Positions 8,526-17,438 of a stretch of DNA of 64,000 nucleotides are shown here, piece after piece. A program made the position numbers and the translations under genes. The first letter of the stretch is position 1. Each line of letters starts with the position of its first letter. The notes under the pieces are model-generated. The model was not told the origin of the DNA. It searched no databases and was given only the letters and a program-made list of their open reading frames with translations. The DNA lies in NCBI RefSeq assembly GCF_902859625.1, contig NZ_CADIJX010000003.1, forward strand, positions 558,001 to 622,000. The letters run 5' to 3'. This DNA is from Achromobacter pestifer (lineage in GTDB: Bacteria; Pseudomonadota; Gammaproteobacteria; Burkholderiales; Burkholderiaceae_B).

Positions 8526-9551
8526 ATGACAACACGCTTTGAAACCATCAAGCAGGAACTCTCGGCCGCGCCGCGCAAATGGCTTGTGACCGGCTGCGCC
8601 GGCTTCATCGGCTCGAACCTGCTGGAAACGCTGTTGAAGCTGAACCAGACCGTAACCGGTCTGGACAACTTCGCGACGGGCCACCAACGCAACCTGGATG
8701 AGGTCCGTGAATCGGTCTCGGCCGAGCAATGGGCGCGTTTCTCGTTTGTGGAAGGCGATATCCGCGACCTGGATGCTTGCCGCCGTGCGGCCCAGGGCGT
8801 GGACTTCGTGCTGCATCAGGCCGCGCTGGGTTCCGTGCCGCGTTCGCTGAAAGACCCGATCACCACCAACGAGGTGAACATCGGCGGCTTCCTGAACATG
8901 CTGGTCGCCGCGCGCGACGCTGAAGTGAAGTCGTTCGTCTACGCGGCGTCCAGCTCGACCTATGGCGATCATCCGGCACTGCCCAAGGTGGAAGAGAACA
9001 TCGGCAAGCCGTTGTCGCCTTACGCCGTGACCAAGTACGTGAACGAACTGTATGCGGACGTCTTCGCGCGTTCCTACGGCTTCGAGACCGTGGGCCTGCG
9101 CTACTTCAACGTGTTCGGCAAGCGCCAGGACCCGGACGGCGCCTACGCCGCCGTGATTCCGAAGTGGACCGCTGCGATGATCAAGGGCGACGACGTCACG
9201 ATCAACGGCGACGGCGAGACCAGCCGCGATTTCTGCTTTGTGGAAAATGCGGTGCAAGCCAACCTGCTGGCCGCGATGGCCCCGCCGGAAGCCCGTAATC
9301 AGGTCTACAACGTGGCCGTCAGCGGACGCAGCACGTTGAACGATCTGTTCGGTTTCCTGGTGAAGGCCCTGGATAACCAGAACGTGAACTACGGCAAGAA
9401 GCCGGTGTATGCCGACTTCCGCGCCGGCGACGTGCGCCACTCGCAGGCCGACGTCAGCAAGGCGGGTCGTCTGCTGGGCTACGCGCCTTCGCATACGGTG
9501 CTGCAAGGCCTGGAAGTGGCCATGCCCTGGTACACGCAATTCCTGCGTTGA
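8526..9551 (+). CDS. UDP-N-acetylhexosamine C4-epimerase (WbpP/TviC type)
   Basis: A short-chain dehydrogenase/reductase of 341 residues that inverts C4 of UDP-GlcNAc or UDP-GlcNAc-uronic acid. Visible features are the Rossmann motif [12 protein letters not shown] (about residues 22-33), the catalytic serine stretch [12 protein letters not shown] and the YxxxK pair in [13 protein letters not shown] (Tyr166, Lys170). It follows the 6-dehydrogenase by 12 nt, so together they should give UDP-GalNAc-uronic acid as in Vi antigen and the Pseudomonas aeruginosa O6 antigen. The order of the two steps cannot be told from sequence. Confidence 0.92.
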   Translation: MTTRFETIKQELSAAPRKWLVTGCAGFIGSNLLETLLKLNQTVTGLDNFATGHQRNLDEVRESVSAEQWARFSFVEGDIRDLDACRRAAQGVDFVLHQAALGSVPRSLKDPITTNEVNIGGFLNMLVAARDAEVKSFVYAASSSTYGDHPALPKVEENIGKPLSPYAVTKYVNELYADVFARSYGFETVGLRYFNVFGKRQDPDGAYAAVIPKWTAAMIKGDDVTINGDGETSRDFCFVENAVQANLLAAMAPPEARNQVYNVAVSGRSTLNDLFGFLVKALDNQNVNYGKKPVYADFRAGDVRHSQADVSKAGRLLGYAPSHTVLQGLEVAMPWYTQFLR

Positions 9552-9552
9552 T

Positions 9553-10902
9553 TTGAAAGCACTCATCCGCAAACTCGGCAACATCCACCCGGACCATCAG
9601 CGCATCTTCAAAGGCGCTTTCCGGGTGGCGGTGTTCCTGCTGCTGGGCAAGGCCGCCGGCGCCATCAAAGAGATGGCGGTGGCTTACCGGTACGGCGTCA
9701 GCGACGCCGTGGATGCCTACCAATTCACGATGACCATGGCCACCTGGCTGCCGGTCACGATCGTGGGCGTCTTGTCAGTGGTGCTGATCCCGGTGCTGGT
9801 GCGGCTACGCCGCGCGGATGACGCCGAACGCGACCAATTCATCAGTGAGCTCCAGGGCTGGGTAGCCGCCGCCGGTATTGCGTTGGCCATTGCGACCTGG
9901 TTCGCGTGGCCCTACGTGCTGGACACATTGGGCAAGGGCTTGCCCGACCGGGTGCGCGGCATGACGGGCGACCTGCTGGTTGCCTTCGCACCGGTATCCG
10001 CCTTGTTGTTGGTGGCCGGCATCAGCGCCGCCCGCTTGCGTTCGCACGAACGCCACGTCAATACCTTGCTGGATAGCGTGCCCGCCGTGGCGACGCTGGC
10101 CTGGGTCATGCTGGCGGTCAGCGCCGATGGCGTGGGCCCGCTGTTGTGGGGCACGTTGGTGGGCTATGCCATCCAGACGGTGTGGCTGGCCTGGCTGGCG
10201 GCGCGCGCGGATGGAGGCTTCTGGGGCGCTCCACGCCTGAGGTTCCGATCGCCGCATTGGCCTGAGCTGATGGCCGCCGCCGGCGTGATGCTGATCGGCC
10301 AGGTGGCCATGAGCTTCGTCGGCCCGCTGGATCAATACGCTGCCGCCAATCTGGGCGCCAACGCGAACGCGACGCTGGGTTACGCCAGCCGCTTGCTGTC
10401 TTTGTTGCTGGGCATCGGAGCGGTGTCGGTGGGCCGCGCCGCACTGCCGGTGTTGGCCGACGTGCAGGCCCGGGGCGATACCGGGCGGGCACGCAGCATG
10501 GCGCTGAAATGGTCCGTGCTGATGGTGGTGGCGGGCGCGGCGGCGGTCGTGGTCGGCTGGGTGCTGGCGCCGTGGGGCGTGTCGGTGCTGTTCCAGCGTG
10601 GCGCGTTCACCGCGGAAAACACCGAGGCGGTTGCGCATGTGCTGCGTTGGGGCCTTTTACAGCTGCCTTTCTATTTTGGCGTGCTGATCCTGGTGCAACT
10701 GCTGGCCAGCCAGAATCGCTACCGCATCATGGCCGCCATCGCGGTGGCCAACTTTGCACTGAAGGCGGTGTTGAACACCGTGTTGGCGCCCAAGATGGGC
10801 GCGGCTGGCATCATGCTGGCAACCAGCCTCATGTATGTGCTGTCCTTCGCTTGCTACCTGGTGGTGGCCATGCGCAAGGCCGAACCCAAAGAGGCCGATT
10901 GA
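9553..10902 (+). CDS. MviN/MurJ-family oligosaccharide flippase
   Basis: A polytopic inner-membrane protein of about 449 residues in the MviN/MurJ branch of the MOP flippase superfamily; it would move the undecaprenyl-linked oligosaccharide to the periplasm. The sequence is almost continuous hydrophobic helices with the family signature GKAAGAIKEMAVAYRYGVS near the start, and FQRGAFT, a hallmark of MurJ proteins, about two thirds along. It is shorter than true MurJ (~510 residues). The start is uncertain: the frame is open upstream, inside the epimerase gene, and no ATG lies near the stop of that gene. TTG 9553, two bases after the epimerase stop, is the best candidate. Confidence 0.85.
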   Translation: MKALIRKLGNIHPDHQRIFKGAFRVAVFLLLGKAAGAIKEMAVAYRYGVSDAVDAYQFTMTMATWLPVTIVGVLSVVLIPVLVRLRRADDAERDQFISELQGWVAAAGIALAIATWFAWPYVLDTLGKGLPDRVRGMTGDLLVAFAPVSALLLVAGISAARLRSHERHVNTLLDSVPAVATLAWVMLAVSADGVGPLLWGTLVGYAIQTVWLAWLAARADGGFWGAPRLRFRSPHWPELMAAAGVMLIGQVAMSFVGPLDQYAAANLGANANATLGYASRLLSLLLGIGAVSVGRAALPVLADVQARGDTGRARSMALKWSVLMVVAGAAAVVVGWVLAPWGVSVLFQRGAFTAENTEAVAHVLRWGLLQLPFYFGVLILVQLLASQNRYRIMAAIAVANFALKAVLNTVLAPKMGAAGIMLATSLMYVLSFACYLVVAMRKAEPKEAD

Positions 10903-12045
10903 ATGTCGCAAGCTGAATCCGGCCGTGCATTGCGCGTCCTGCTGTTCATCCATTCGCTGCATGGCGGCGGGGCAGAGCGCGTCGCCGCGGACCTGAGTGC
11001 CCACTGGGCCGAGATGGGGCGTGACGTGATGGTGGTGACGCAGGCCAGTGCCGACGGCGATGTCTACGCCTTGCATCCCAAAGTGCGCCGTGAAGTCCTG
11101 CATACGGCGGGCGAGGGCGGCGGCCTGCGTGGCATCTGGAGCAATGTGCAGCGCGTGCGCGCGTTGCGACGAGTGATCAAGGCGTTTCGGCCGGACATCG
11201 TGCTGGGCATGATGACCACGGCCTCCGTGCTTTCCGTGCTGGCAAGCGCGGGCCTGGGTTGCCGCGTGATCGCGACCGAACACACGCATCCACCGTCGCA
11301 GACGCTGTCAGGTCTGTGGTTGCGCTTGCGCCGTCTGACGTATCCGCGCGCCGCGCGCGTCGTTGCGTTGACTCGCGGCACGGCGGACTGGCTCGAACAA
11401 TATGTGCCCGGCTCCCGGCTGGCGGTCATCCCCAACCCCGTGCACTGGCCGTTGCCGCGCGCCGAACCGATTCTGACGCCGGTGTCCGGCGATGGGCGCA
11501 AGCGCCTGCTGGCGGTTGGCCGGCTTCATGCGGACAAGGGCTTCGACCTGCTTATCCAGGCGTTCGTGCTGCTGGCGCCGTCGCATCCGGATTGGGATCT
11601 GGTTATTCTCGGAGAAGGCGATGAACGCGGGGCGCTGACGGCGCAAGTCGCCGAGGCCGGGATGGCGACGCGCATTTCGATGCCGGGCCGCGCCGGCAAT
11701 GTCGGTGATTGGTACGACAGCGCTGATCTATATGTACTGACGTCGCGCTTTGAAGGCCTGTCCAACACCTTGCTGGAATCGATGGCCAGCGGCCTTGCCG
11801 CCGTGTCTTTCGATTGCGACACCGGCCCGCGTGAGATCGTGCGCGAAGGTATCGACGGTGTGTTGGTCCGGCCCAATGGCGATGTGTCCGCGCTGAGCAA
11901 GGCGCTGGCGGACGTCATGGGCAATGACGTCGCGCGTCAGCGAATGGCGCAAGCGGCGACTGACGTGCGCGACCGCTTTTCGGCCACGCGCGTGCTGCAA
12001 CAATGGCAAGAACTTTTTGATGGCGTGCGCGGACAGGGCCGTTAG
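10903..12045 (+). CDS. GT4-family glycosyltransferase (first of four)
   Basis: A 380-residue cytosolic or membrane-peripheral GT-B retaining glycosyltransferase. The N-terminus reads LRVLLFIHSLHGGGAERVAA, the Gly-rich acceptor-side loop typical of GT4. The C-terminal Glycos_transf_1 domain has AVGRLHADKGFDLLIQAF, ILGEGDERGAL and the nucleotide-sugar E-x7-E motif in SRFEGLSNTLLESMASG. ATG 10903 begins on the base after the flippase stop codon, so translation is probably coupled. Donor and acceptor sugars are unknown. Confidence 0.88.
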   Translation: MSQAESGRALRVLLFIHSLHGGGAERVAADLSAHWAEMGRDVMVVTQASADGDVYALHPKVRREVLHTAGEGGGLRGIWSNVQRVRALRRVIKAFRPDIVLGMMTTASVLSVLASAGLGCRVIATEHTHPPSQTLSGLWLRLRRLTYPRAARVVALTRGTADWLEQYVPGSRLAVIPNPVHWPLPRAEPILTPVSGDGRKRLLAVGRLHADKGFDLLIQAFVLLAPSHPDWDLVILGEGDERGALTAQVAEAGMATRISMPGRAGNVGDWYDSADLYVLTSRFEGLSNTLLESMASGLAAVSFDCDTGPREIVREGIDGVLVRPNGDVSALSKALADVMGNDVARQRMAQAATDVRDRFSATRVLQQWQELFDGVRGQGR

Positions 12046-12090
12046 GCCCGCGCGGCATGCTGTTGCTACGGTGACCACGAGAACTTCATC

Positions 12091-14022
12091 ATGTGTGGAA
12101 TAGTCGGAATTTGGGGCCCCATCGGGAACAAGGAGCGCGTGCTGGCTGAAAGCTGCCGCCGCATCCGCCATCGCGGGCCGGACAGCAACGGGTTCTGGGA
12201 AGATACCGAGGCCGAGCTGGCCCTGGCGCACGTGCGCCTGGCAATCCTGGACCTGACCGAAGCCGGCCACCAGCCCATGACGTCCGCCTGCGGGCGGTAT
12301 GTGATGGTGTTCAACGGCGAGATCTACAACCACCTGGACATCCGCAAGCAGCTGGAGCAATCCGCGCTGGCACCGTCCTGGCGTGGGCACTCCGACACGG
12401 AAACCTTGCTGGCCGGCTTCACCGCGCTGGGCATCGAGGCGACCTTGCAAGCCGCTGTCGGCATGTTCGCGATTGCGTTGTGGGATCGCGCGTCGCGCAA
12501 GCTGATGCTGGCGCGCGACCGCATGGGCGAAAAGCCGCTGTACTACGGTTACTCGGGTGCCGAACTGGTGTTCGCCTCCGAGTTGAAGGGGCTGATGCCC
12601 ATTCCCGGATTCGGCCGCGACCTGAACCGCAACGCGCTGGCGTCGTACATGCGGCACAACTACATTCCGGCGCCGCAATCCATTTATGAAGGCATCGCCA
12701 AGCTGCCGCCGGGCACCTGGGTGGAATTCACCGCCGACGATACCCGCAGCCGCCGCATGCCCGAGCCTCGGGTGTACTGGTCGGCGCGCGACGCCGCCGA
12801 CACCGCCGCCAAATCGCTGCTGACATTCGACACCGACGTACAGGCCACCGAAGCGCTGGAAGGCGTGCTGTCCAAAGCCGTTGGCGGCCAGATGTTGGCG
12901 GATGTGAGTCTGGGCGCCTTCCTGTCGGGCGGCATCGACTCGTCCACCATCGTGGCCTTGATGCAGGCGCAGAGCACCAAGCCGGTGCGCACCTTTGCGA
13001 TCGGGTTTCACGAGAAGGGCTATGACGAGGCGCAGCACGCCAAGGCCGTCGCCACGCATCTGGGCACCGATCACACGGAGCTCTATGTGACTGCGGCGGA
13101 CGCCCTGGCGGTGGTGCCGTCTCTGGCGGATATGTACGACGAACCGTTCGCGGATTCGTCGCAGATCCCAACCTCGCTTGTCACGAAAATGGCGCGTCAG
13201 CACGTTACCGTTGCCTTGTCGGGCGATGGCGGTGACGAGCTCTTCGGCGGCTATTCGCGTTATTTCCGCGTGAACAACTGGTGGCAGCAATGCGAACGCT
13301 TCCCTGCGCTGTTGCGCAAGCCGGCGGGTGCGCTGCTTAGCGCATCCACCCATCTGCCTGGCCGCGGTGCCTGGCGGGGCAAGGTCGGAAAGCTGGGTGA
13401 GCTGCTGCGCGCCGATACGCGCGGCGAGTTCTACCGCCACTTCGTGTCGTACTGGGCCGATCCGTCCGCGGTGGTCAAGGGCGGCGTGGAACCGGTATCG
13501 GAGTTTGCGCGGGCCATGCAAGGCTCCACTTTTGAATCCATGATGAAGCTGGACACGGTGACCTACCTGCCCGACGACATCCTGGTCAAGGTGGACCGCG
13601 CTGCGATGGCGGTCAGCCTGGAAACGCGGGTGCCGCTGATAGATCACCGCGTGTATGAATTCGCCTGGAGCCTGCCGCACCAATACAAGGTGCGCGGCAA
13701 TACGGGCAAGTGGTTGCTGCGCCAGGTGCTGCACCGCCACGTGCCGCAGGCGCTGGTGGACCGCCCCAAGCGCGGCTTCGCCGTGCCGCTGGCCGCCTGG
13801 CTGCGCGGCCCGTTGCGTGAATGGGCGGATGCGCTGCTGGACCCCACGCGATTGCGCCAGGAGGGCTGGTTTGAACCCGAACCCATCCTGCGCAAGTGGC
13901 GTGAGCACACGTCGGGTCATCGCAATTGGGACAGCCATCTGTGGGGCGTTCTGATGATGCAGGCCTGGCTGGACCGTTATCGCTCAGGACAGGATCAAGG
14001 GGGATCTATTGGGAGTCTTTGA
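12091..14022 (+). CDS. AsnB-like glutamine amidotransferase
   Basis: A 643-residue class II glutamine amidotransferase of the asparagine synthase family. Met-Cys-Gly at the start exposes the Cys2 nucleophile that hydrolyses glutamine; RHRGPDSNG and NGEIYNH follow. The synthase domain has the ATP pyrophosphatase loop FLSGGIDSSTIVA and ALSGDGGDELFGGYSRY. The chain is longer than housekeeping AsnB (~554) and fits the group found in O-antigen loci (WbpS type), which amidate a carboxyl on a uronic-acid sugar instead of making asparagine. The neighbouring uronic-acid enzymes support that role. This is an inference; plain asparagine synthesis cannot be excluded from sequence alone. Confidence 0.88.
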   Translation: MCGIVGIWGPIGNKERVLAESCRRIRHRGPDSNGFWEDTEAELALAHVRLAILDLTEAGHQPMTSACGRYVMVFNGEIYNHLDIRKQLEQSALAPSWRGHSDTETLLAGFTALGIEATLQAAVGMFAIALWDRASRKLMLARDRMGEKPLYYGYSGAELVFASELKGLMPIPGFGRDLNRNALASYMRHNYIPAPQSIYEGIAKLPPGTWVEFTADDTRSRRMPEPRVYWSARDAADTAAKSLLTFDTDVQATEALEGVLSKAVGGQMLADVSLGAFLSGGIDSSTIVALMQAQSTKPVRTFAIGFHEKGYDEAQHAKAVATHLGTDHTELYVTAADALAVVPSLADMYDEPFADSSQIPTSLVTKMARQHVTVALSGDGGDELFGGYSRYFRVNNWWQQCERFPALLRKPAGALLSASTHLPGRGAWRGKVGKLGELLRADTRGEFYRHFVSYWADPSAVVKGGVEPVSEFARAMQGSTFESMMKLDTVTYLPDDILVKVDRAAMAVSLETRVPLIDHRVYEFAWSLPHQYKVRGNTGKWLLRQVLHRHVPQALVDRPKRGFAVPLAAWLRGPLREWADALLDPTRLRQEGWFEPEPILRKWREHTSGHRNWDSHLWGVLMMQAWLDRYRSGQDQGGSIGSL

Positions 14023-14025
14023 CGA

Positions 14026-15141
14026 ATGAGAATATTGATGCTGGTCAGTTCCATGCATGCGGGCGGCGCCGAACGGGTCGCGGCCACGCTGGTGAACGCA
14101 TGGGCCGAACGCGGGGATTCCGTCACCTTGACTCCCACCTACTCGTCCAAAGGCACCTGCTTTTATCCCTTGTCGGATAAGGTGGATCTTGCCTGGCTGG
14201 CGGACTTGGCGGGTACGCGCGTATCGGGTCCGATGGCCGCGTTCAAGCGCCTGATGGCGTTGCGCAAGCACATCCGCGACACCAAGCCCGACGTGGTGGT
14301 GTCCTTTCTGACCAACGTCAATGTGGCCGCCATTCTCGCCACGCGAGGCCTGGGCGTGCCGCTTATCGTCTGCGAACGCACCAATCCGGTGGCCGAGACG
14401 ACCACGGGAACGGTGTGGCGCCGTCTGCGGCGTCTGCTGTATCCGCGCGCCGACATGGTGACGGTGCAGGCGGAAGACACCGCTGGCCCGTTCTCTCGTC
14501 AGGTGCCTGGCATCAAGCGTCTGGCCGTCATTCCCAATCCCTTGCCCGCCCCGTTGCTGGACGCGCCGCGCGTGCCGCAGCGCGACGAGGACGGCCCGCG
14601 CGAATTGCTGGCAATGGGCCGGCTGGTGACCGATAAACAGTTCGATCTGCTGATCGACGTGTTTGCGCAATTGGCGCCGTTGCATCCCGATTGGAACTTG
14701 CGCATTTGGGGCGAAGGTCCCGAGCGCGCCGCGCTGGAGGCGCAGGTTGCCCGGCTGGGTCTGCAATCGCGAGTCAGCCTGCCTGGCCGCACGGAAGCGC
14801 CGTGGGACGAGTTGGCACGCGGTCAGGCCTTTGTGCTGAGCTCGCTGGTCGAAGGTTTTCCCAATGTCCTGTTGGAAGCCATGTCGCTGGGATTGCCCTG
14901 CGTGGCGTTTGATTGCCCCAGCGGTCCGCGCGAGATGACGCGCGATGGCCAGGACGCCCTGTTGGTGCCCGCGGGCAATCGTGACGCCCTGCGGGACGCC
15001 TTGCAGCGTGTGATGAGCGACGTGGCCCTGCGCCGGCAGTTGGGTCTGCGCGGCGCAACGGCGGTGCGCCACCGCTATGCGCTGGCCAGCGTGTTGTCGG
15101 AGTGGGACGAATTGTTTGAAGCGGTGCGGGAGGGGCGATGA
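14026..15141 (+). CDS. GT4-family glycosyltransferase (second)
   Basis: A 371-residue GT-B glycosyltransferase with the N-terminal MRILMLVSSMHAGGAERVAA loop and the C-terminal donor domain (AMGRLVTDKQFDLLIDVF, IWGEGPERAAL, SSLVEGFPNVLLEAMSLG with the E-x7-E pair). It is clearly related to the gene at 10903-12045, and the two may be ancient duplicates. It starts four bases after the amidotransferase stop and overlaps the next transferase by four bases (ATGA), so it belongs to a tightly coupled operon. Specificity is unknown. Confidence 0.88.
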   Translation: MRILMLVSSMHAGGAERVAATLVNAWAERGDSVTLTPTYSSKGTCFYPLSDKVDLAWLADLAGTRVSGPMAAFKRLMALRKHIRDTKPDVVVSFLTNVNVAAILATRGLGVPLIVCERTNPVAETTTGTVWRRLRRLLYPRADMVTVQAEDTAGPFSRQVPGIKRLAVIPNPLPAPLLDAPRVPQRDEDGPRELLAMGRLVTDKQFDLLIDVFAQLAPLHPDWNLRIWGEGPERAALEAQVARLGLQSRVSLPGRTEAPWDELARGQAFVLSSLVEGFPNVLLEAMSLGLPCVAFDCPSGPREMTRDGQDALLVPAGNRDALRDALQRVMSDVALRRQLGLRGATAVRHRYALASVLSEWDELFEAVREGR

Positions 15142-16295
15142 GCACTCCGGCGCTGCGCATCCTGCATGTCATTACCGGCCTGGGGCAGGGCGGCGCGGAA
15201 TCCGTGCTGCTGCGCCTGGCCACTTATCCGGAACCGGGCGTGGAACACATCGTTGTGTCGCTGACCGACGAAGGTATCTATGGGGAACGGCTGCGGGCCG
15301 CAGGCGTAACGGTGCAGGCGCTGGGCATGAAGCGCGGGCGCGTCAGCCTGGGCGGGTTCCTGGCCTTGCGCCGGTTGATCGCCGACGCGCGTCCCGATGC
15401 CGTGCAGACCTGGATGTATCACGCCGACCTGATCGGCGGGCTGGCTGCCCGGTTGGCGGGCGTGCGCGCCATCGCCTGGGGCATCCGCAATTCCGGTGCG
15501 CATCTGGAACGCAGCAGCCGTTCGGCGCGTCTGGTGCTGCGCGCTTGCGCGTTGCTGTCGGGCGTGGTTCCCCGTGCGATCGTATGCGCCGCGCAGAACG
15601 CCGCTGAACGCCATGCGGAAAAAGGCTACCGGCGCGATCGCATGGTGGTGATCTCGAACGGCTACGACTTGTCGCGCTATGCGCCCGACGCTCAAGCCCG
15701 CGCGCGCGTTCGCGCGCAATGGGGCTTGTCCGAAGACGCGCCTGTGATCGGGTGCGTGGCCCGCTGGGATCCGCTCAAGGACCACGCCAACCTGATGCGC
15801 GCCGTGGCCGCACTGGTGCGCGATGGCCGGGATGGCGGGCTGCGCTGCGTATTGGTGGGGCGCGGCATGACGCCGGACAATGCCGAGCTGGCAGCCTTGA
15901 TCGACAAGCTGAATCTGCGCGACCGCCTGATCCTGGCGGGGCCTAGCGACGACGTGCCTGCGGTGATGAACGGGTTGGACTTGCATGTGCTGTCCAGTTG
16001 CGCGGAGGGCTTTCCCAATGTGGTCGCTGAAGCGATGGCTTGCGGCGTCTATTGCGTGGTGACGGACGTGGGCGACGCGGCCTATATCGTCGGGGATACG
16101 GGCATCGTGGTGCCGCCAGAACAAGCCGAGGCGCTGGCGCGAGGCATCGAGACCGCGTTGTGCGACGTGGCCGCGCGTGGCAGCGGCCGTGCGGGCGAAG
16201 CCGGACGTGCCCGCGTGCTGGAGCATTTTGACCTTGCCCGGATGGTGCAACGCTACCTCGCCGTCTGGCGCCGCATTTCGGGAGTCCAGGCATGA
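15138..16295 (+). CDS. GT4-family glycosyltransferase (third)
   Basis: A 385-residue GT-B transferase: LRILHVITGLGQGGAESVLL at the N-terminus, then CVARWDPLKDHANLMRAVAA, VGRGMTPDNAEL and SSCAEGFPNVVAEAMACG with the E-x7-E motif. It starts in a four-base overlap with the previous gene and ends in a four-base overlap with the next, the pattern of translational coupling. The acceptor-side half differs from the first two transferases, which fits a different sugar linkage. Specificity is unknown. Confidence 0.88.
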   Translation: MSTPALRILHVITGLGQGGAESVLLRLATYPEPGVEHIVVSLTDEGIYGERLRAAGVTVQALGMKRGRVSLGGFLALRRLIADARPDAVQTWMYHADLIGGLAARLAGVRAIAWGIRNSGAHLERSSRSARLVLRACALLSGVVPRAIVCAAQNAAERHAEKGYRRDRMVVISNGYDLSRYAPDAQARARVRAQWGLSEDAPVIGCVARWDPLKDHANLMRAVAALVRDGRDGGLRCVLVGRGMTPDNAELAALIDKLNLRDRLILAGPSDDVPAVMNGLDLHVLSSCAEGFPNVVAEAMACGVYCVVTDVGDAAYIVGDTGIVVPPEQAEALARGIETALCDVAARGSGRAGEAGRARVLEHFDLARMVQRYLAVWRRISGVQA

Positions 16296-17428
16296 GCGCC
16301 GGCCGCCGTTTGATGTTTGTCGTCAATAACCCGGCATTCTTCATGTCGCACCGCGTGCCGGTGGCGCAAGCTGCCCAACAGGCGGGCTACGACGTGCATG
16401 TGGCCACGATGGACGGGCCCGCCGTGGCCGACATCCAGGCCTTGGGCATGACGCATCACGCGATTCCCATGACGCGCAGCGGCAAGCATCCCTTGCAGGA
16501 ACTGGGTACGTTGTTGGCCCTGCTGCGCCTGTTCCGCCGCGTGCGTCCGGACGTGGTGCATCTGGTCACCATCAAGCCTGTGCTTTACGGCGGCATCGCC
16601 GCCCGCCTTGCCCGGGTGCCAGGCGTCGTCGCTGCGATATCGGGGCTGGGCTTCGTATTTCTGTCCAATTCGCTGAAGATGCGGCTGGTGCGTTCGGTTG
16701 TGGCCCGGCTGTACCGGATTGCGCTGGGGCATCCCAACAGCCGCGTGATCTTTCAGAACGCCAATGACCGCGACATGCTCAAATCGCTGGGTGCGGTGCG
16801 TGACGAGCAGGTCGTCATGATCCGCGGCTCGGGCGTGGACCTGACCTCCTATCGCGCGCTGCCCGAACCGTCGTCGCCACCCGTCGTGGTCACCATGGTG
16901 GCGCGGCTGCTGCGCGACAAAGGCGTGCAGGAATTCGTGCAGGCCGCGCAAATGCTGCGCCAGCGCGACGTGCCGGTGACGATGCAATTAGTGGGCGGCG
17001 TGGATGCGGGTAATCCGGCGTCGGCCACACAGGATGAGGTTGATGCCTGGAAGCGCGATGGCGCCGTGCAGGTGCTGGGCGAGCGTTCCGATATCGCCGA
17101 TCTGTACGCGGCCAGCCACATCGCCGTGTTGCCCTCGTACCGCGAAGGCCTGCCCAAATCGCTGATCGAGGCAGCGGCATGCGGGAGGGCCGTGGTGACG
17201 ACCGATGTGCCGGGCTGCCGTGACGCGATCGAACCCAATGAAACAGGCCTGCTGGTGCCCGTGCGCGATGCCCAGGCGTTGGCTGATGCCATCGCTCGCC
17301 TGGTGGACGACACGGCGTTGCGGCTATCCATGGGCAACGCTGGCCGGGTGCTGGCCGAGCGCGAATTCGATATTGCCCGCGTCGCCCGCATTCATGTGGC
17401 GCTGTACGACGCACTGAGCGCTGCCTAG
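16292..17428 (+). CDS. GT4-family glycosyltransferase (fourth, PglA/WbpJ-like)
   Basis: A 378-residue GT-B transferase of a different GT4 branch. The N-terminus LMFVVNNPAFFMSHRVPVAQ, the stretch VHLVTIKPVLYGGIAARLAR and ISGLGFVFLS are typical of PglA-like enzymes that transfer an N-acetylhexosamine near the lipid-linked end of an oligosaccharide. The donor domain has VARLLRDKGVQEFV and PSYREGLPKSLIEAAACG. It is the last gene of the run and ends 10 bases before the end of convergent pgi. It may add the second sugar, but this rests on family resemblance only. Confidence 0.87.
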   Translation: MSAGRRLMFVVNNPAFFMSHRVPVAQAAQQAGYDVHVATMDGPAVADIQALGMTHHAIPMTRSGKHPLQELGTLLALLRLFRRVRPDVVHLVTIKPVLYGGIAARLARVPGVVAAISGLGFVFLSNSLKMRLVRSVVARLYRIALGHPNSRVIFQNANDRDMLKSLGAVRDEQVVMIRGSGVDLTSYRALPEPSSPPVVVTMVARLLRDKGVQEFVQAAQMLRQRDVPVTMQLVGGVDAGNPASATQDEVDAWKRDGAVQVLGERSDIADLYAASHIAVLPSYREGLPKSLIEAAACGRAVVTTDVPGCRDAIEPNETGLLVPVRDAQALADAIARLVDDTALRLSMGNAGRVLAEREFDIARVARIHVALYDALSAA

Positions 17429-17438
17429 CGCCCAGTGT

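Noticed and set aside
7185..9584. 799-residue open frame on the minus strand
   Set aside because: It covers two well-recognised sugar-nucleotide enzymes on the other strand and has no domain of its own.
11728..13938. 736-residue open frame on the minus strand
   Set aside because: Antisense of the GT4 and amidotransferase genes; low-complexity composition and no motifs.
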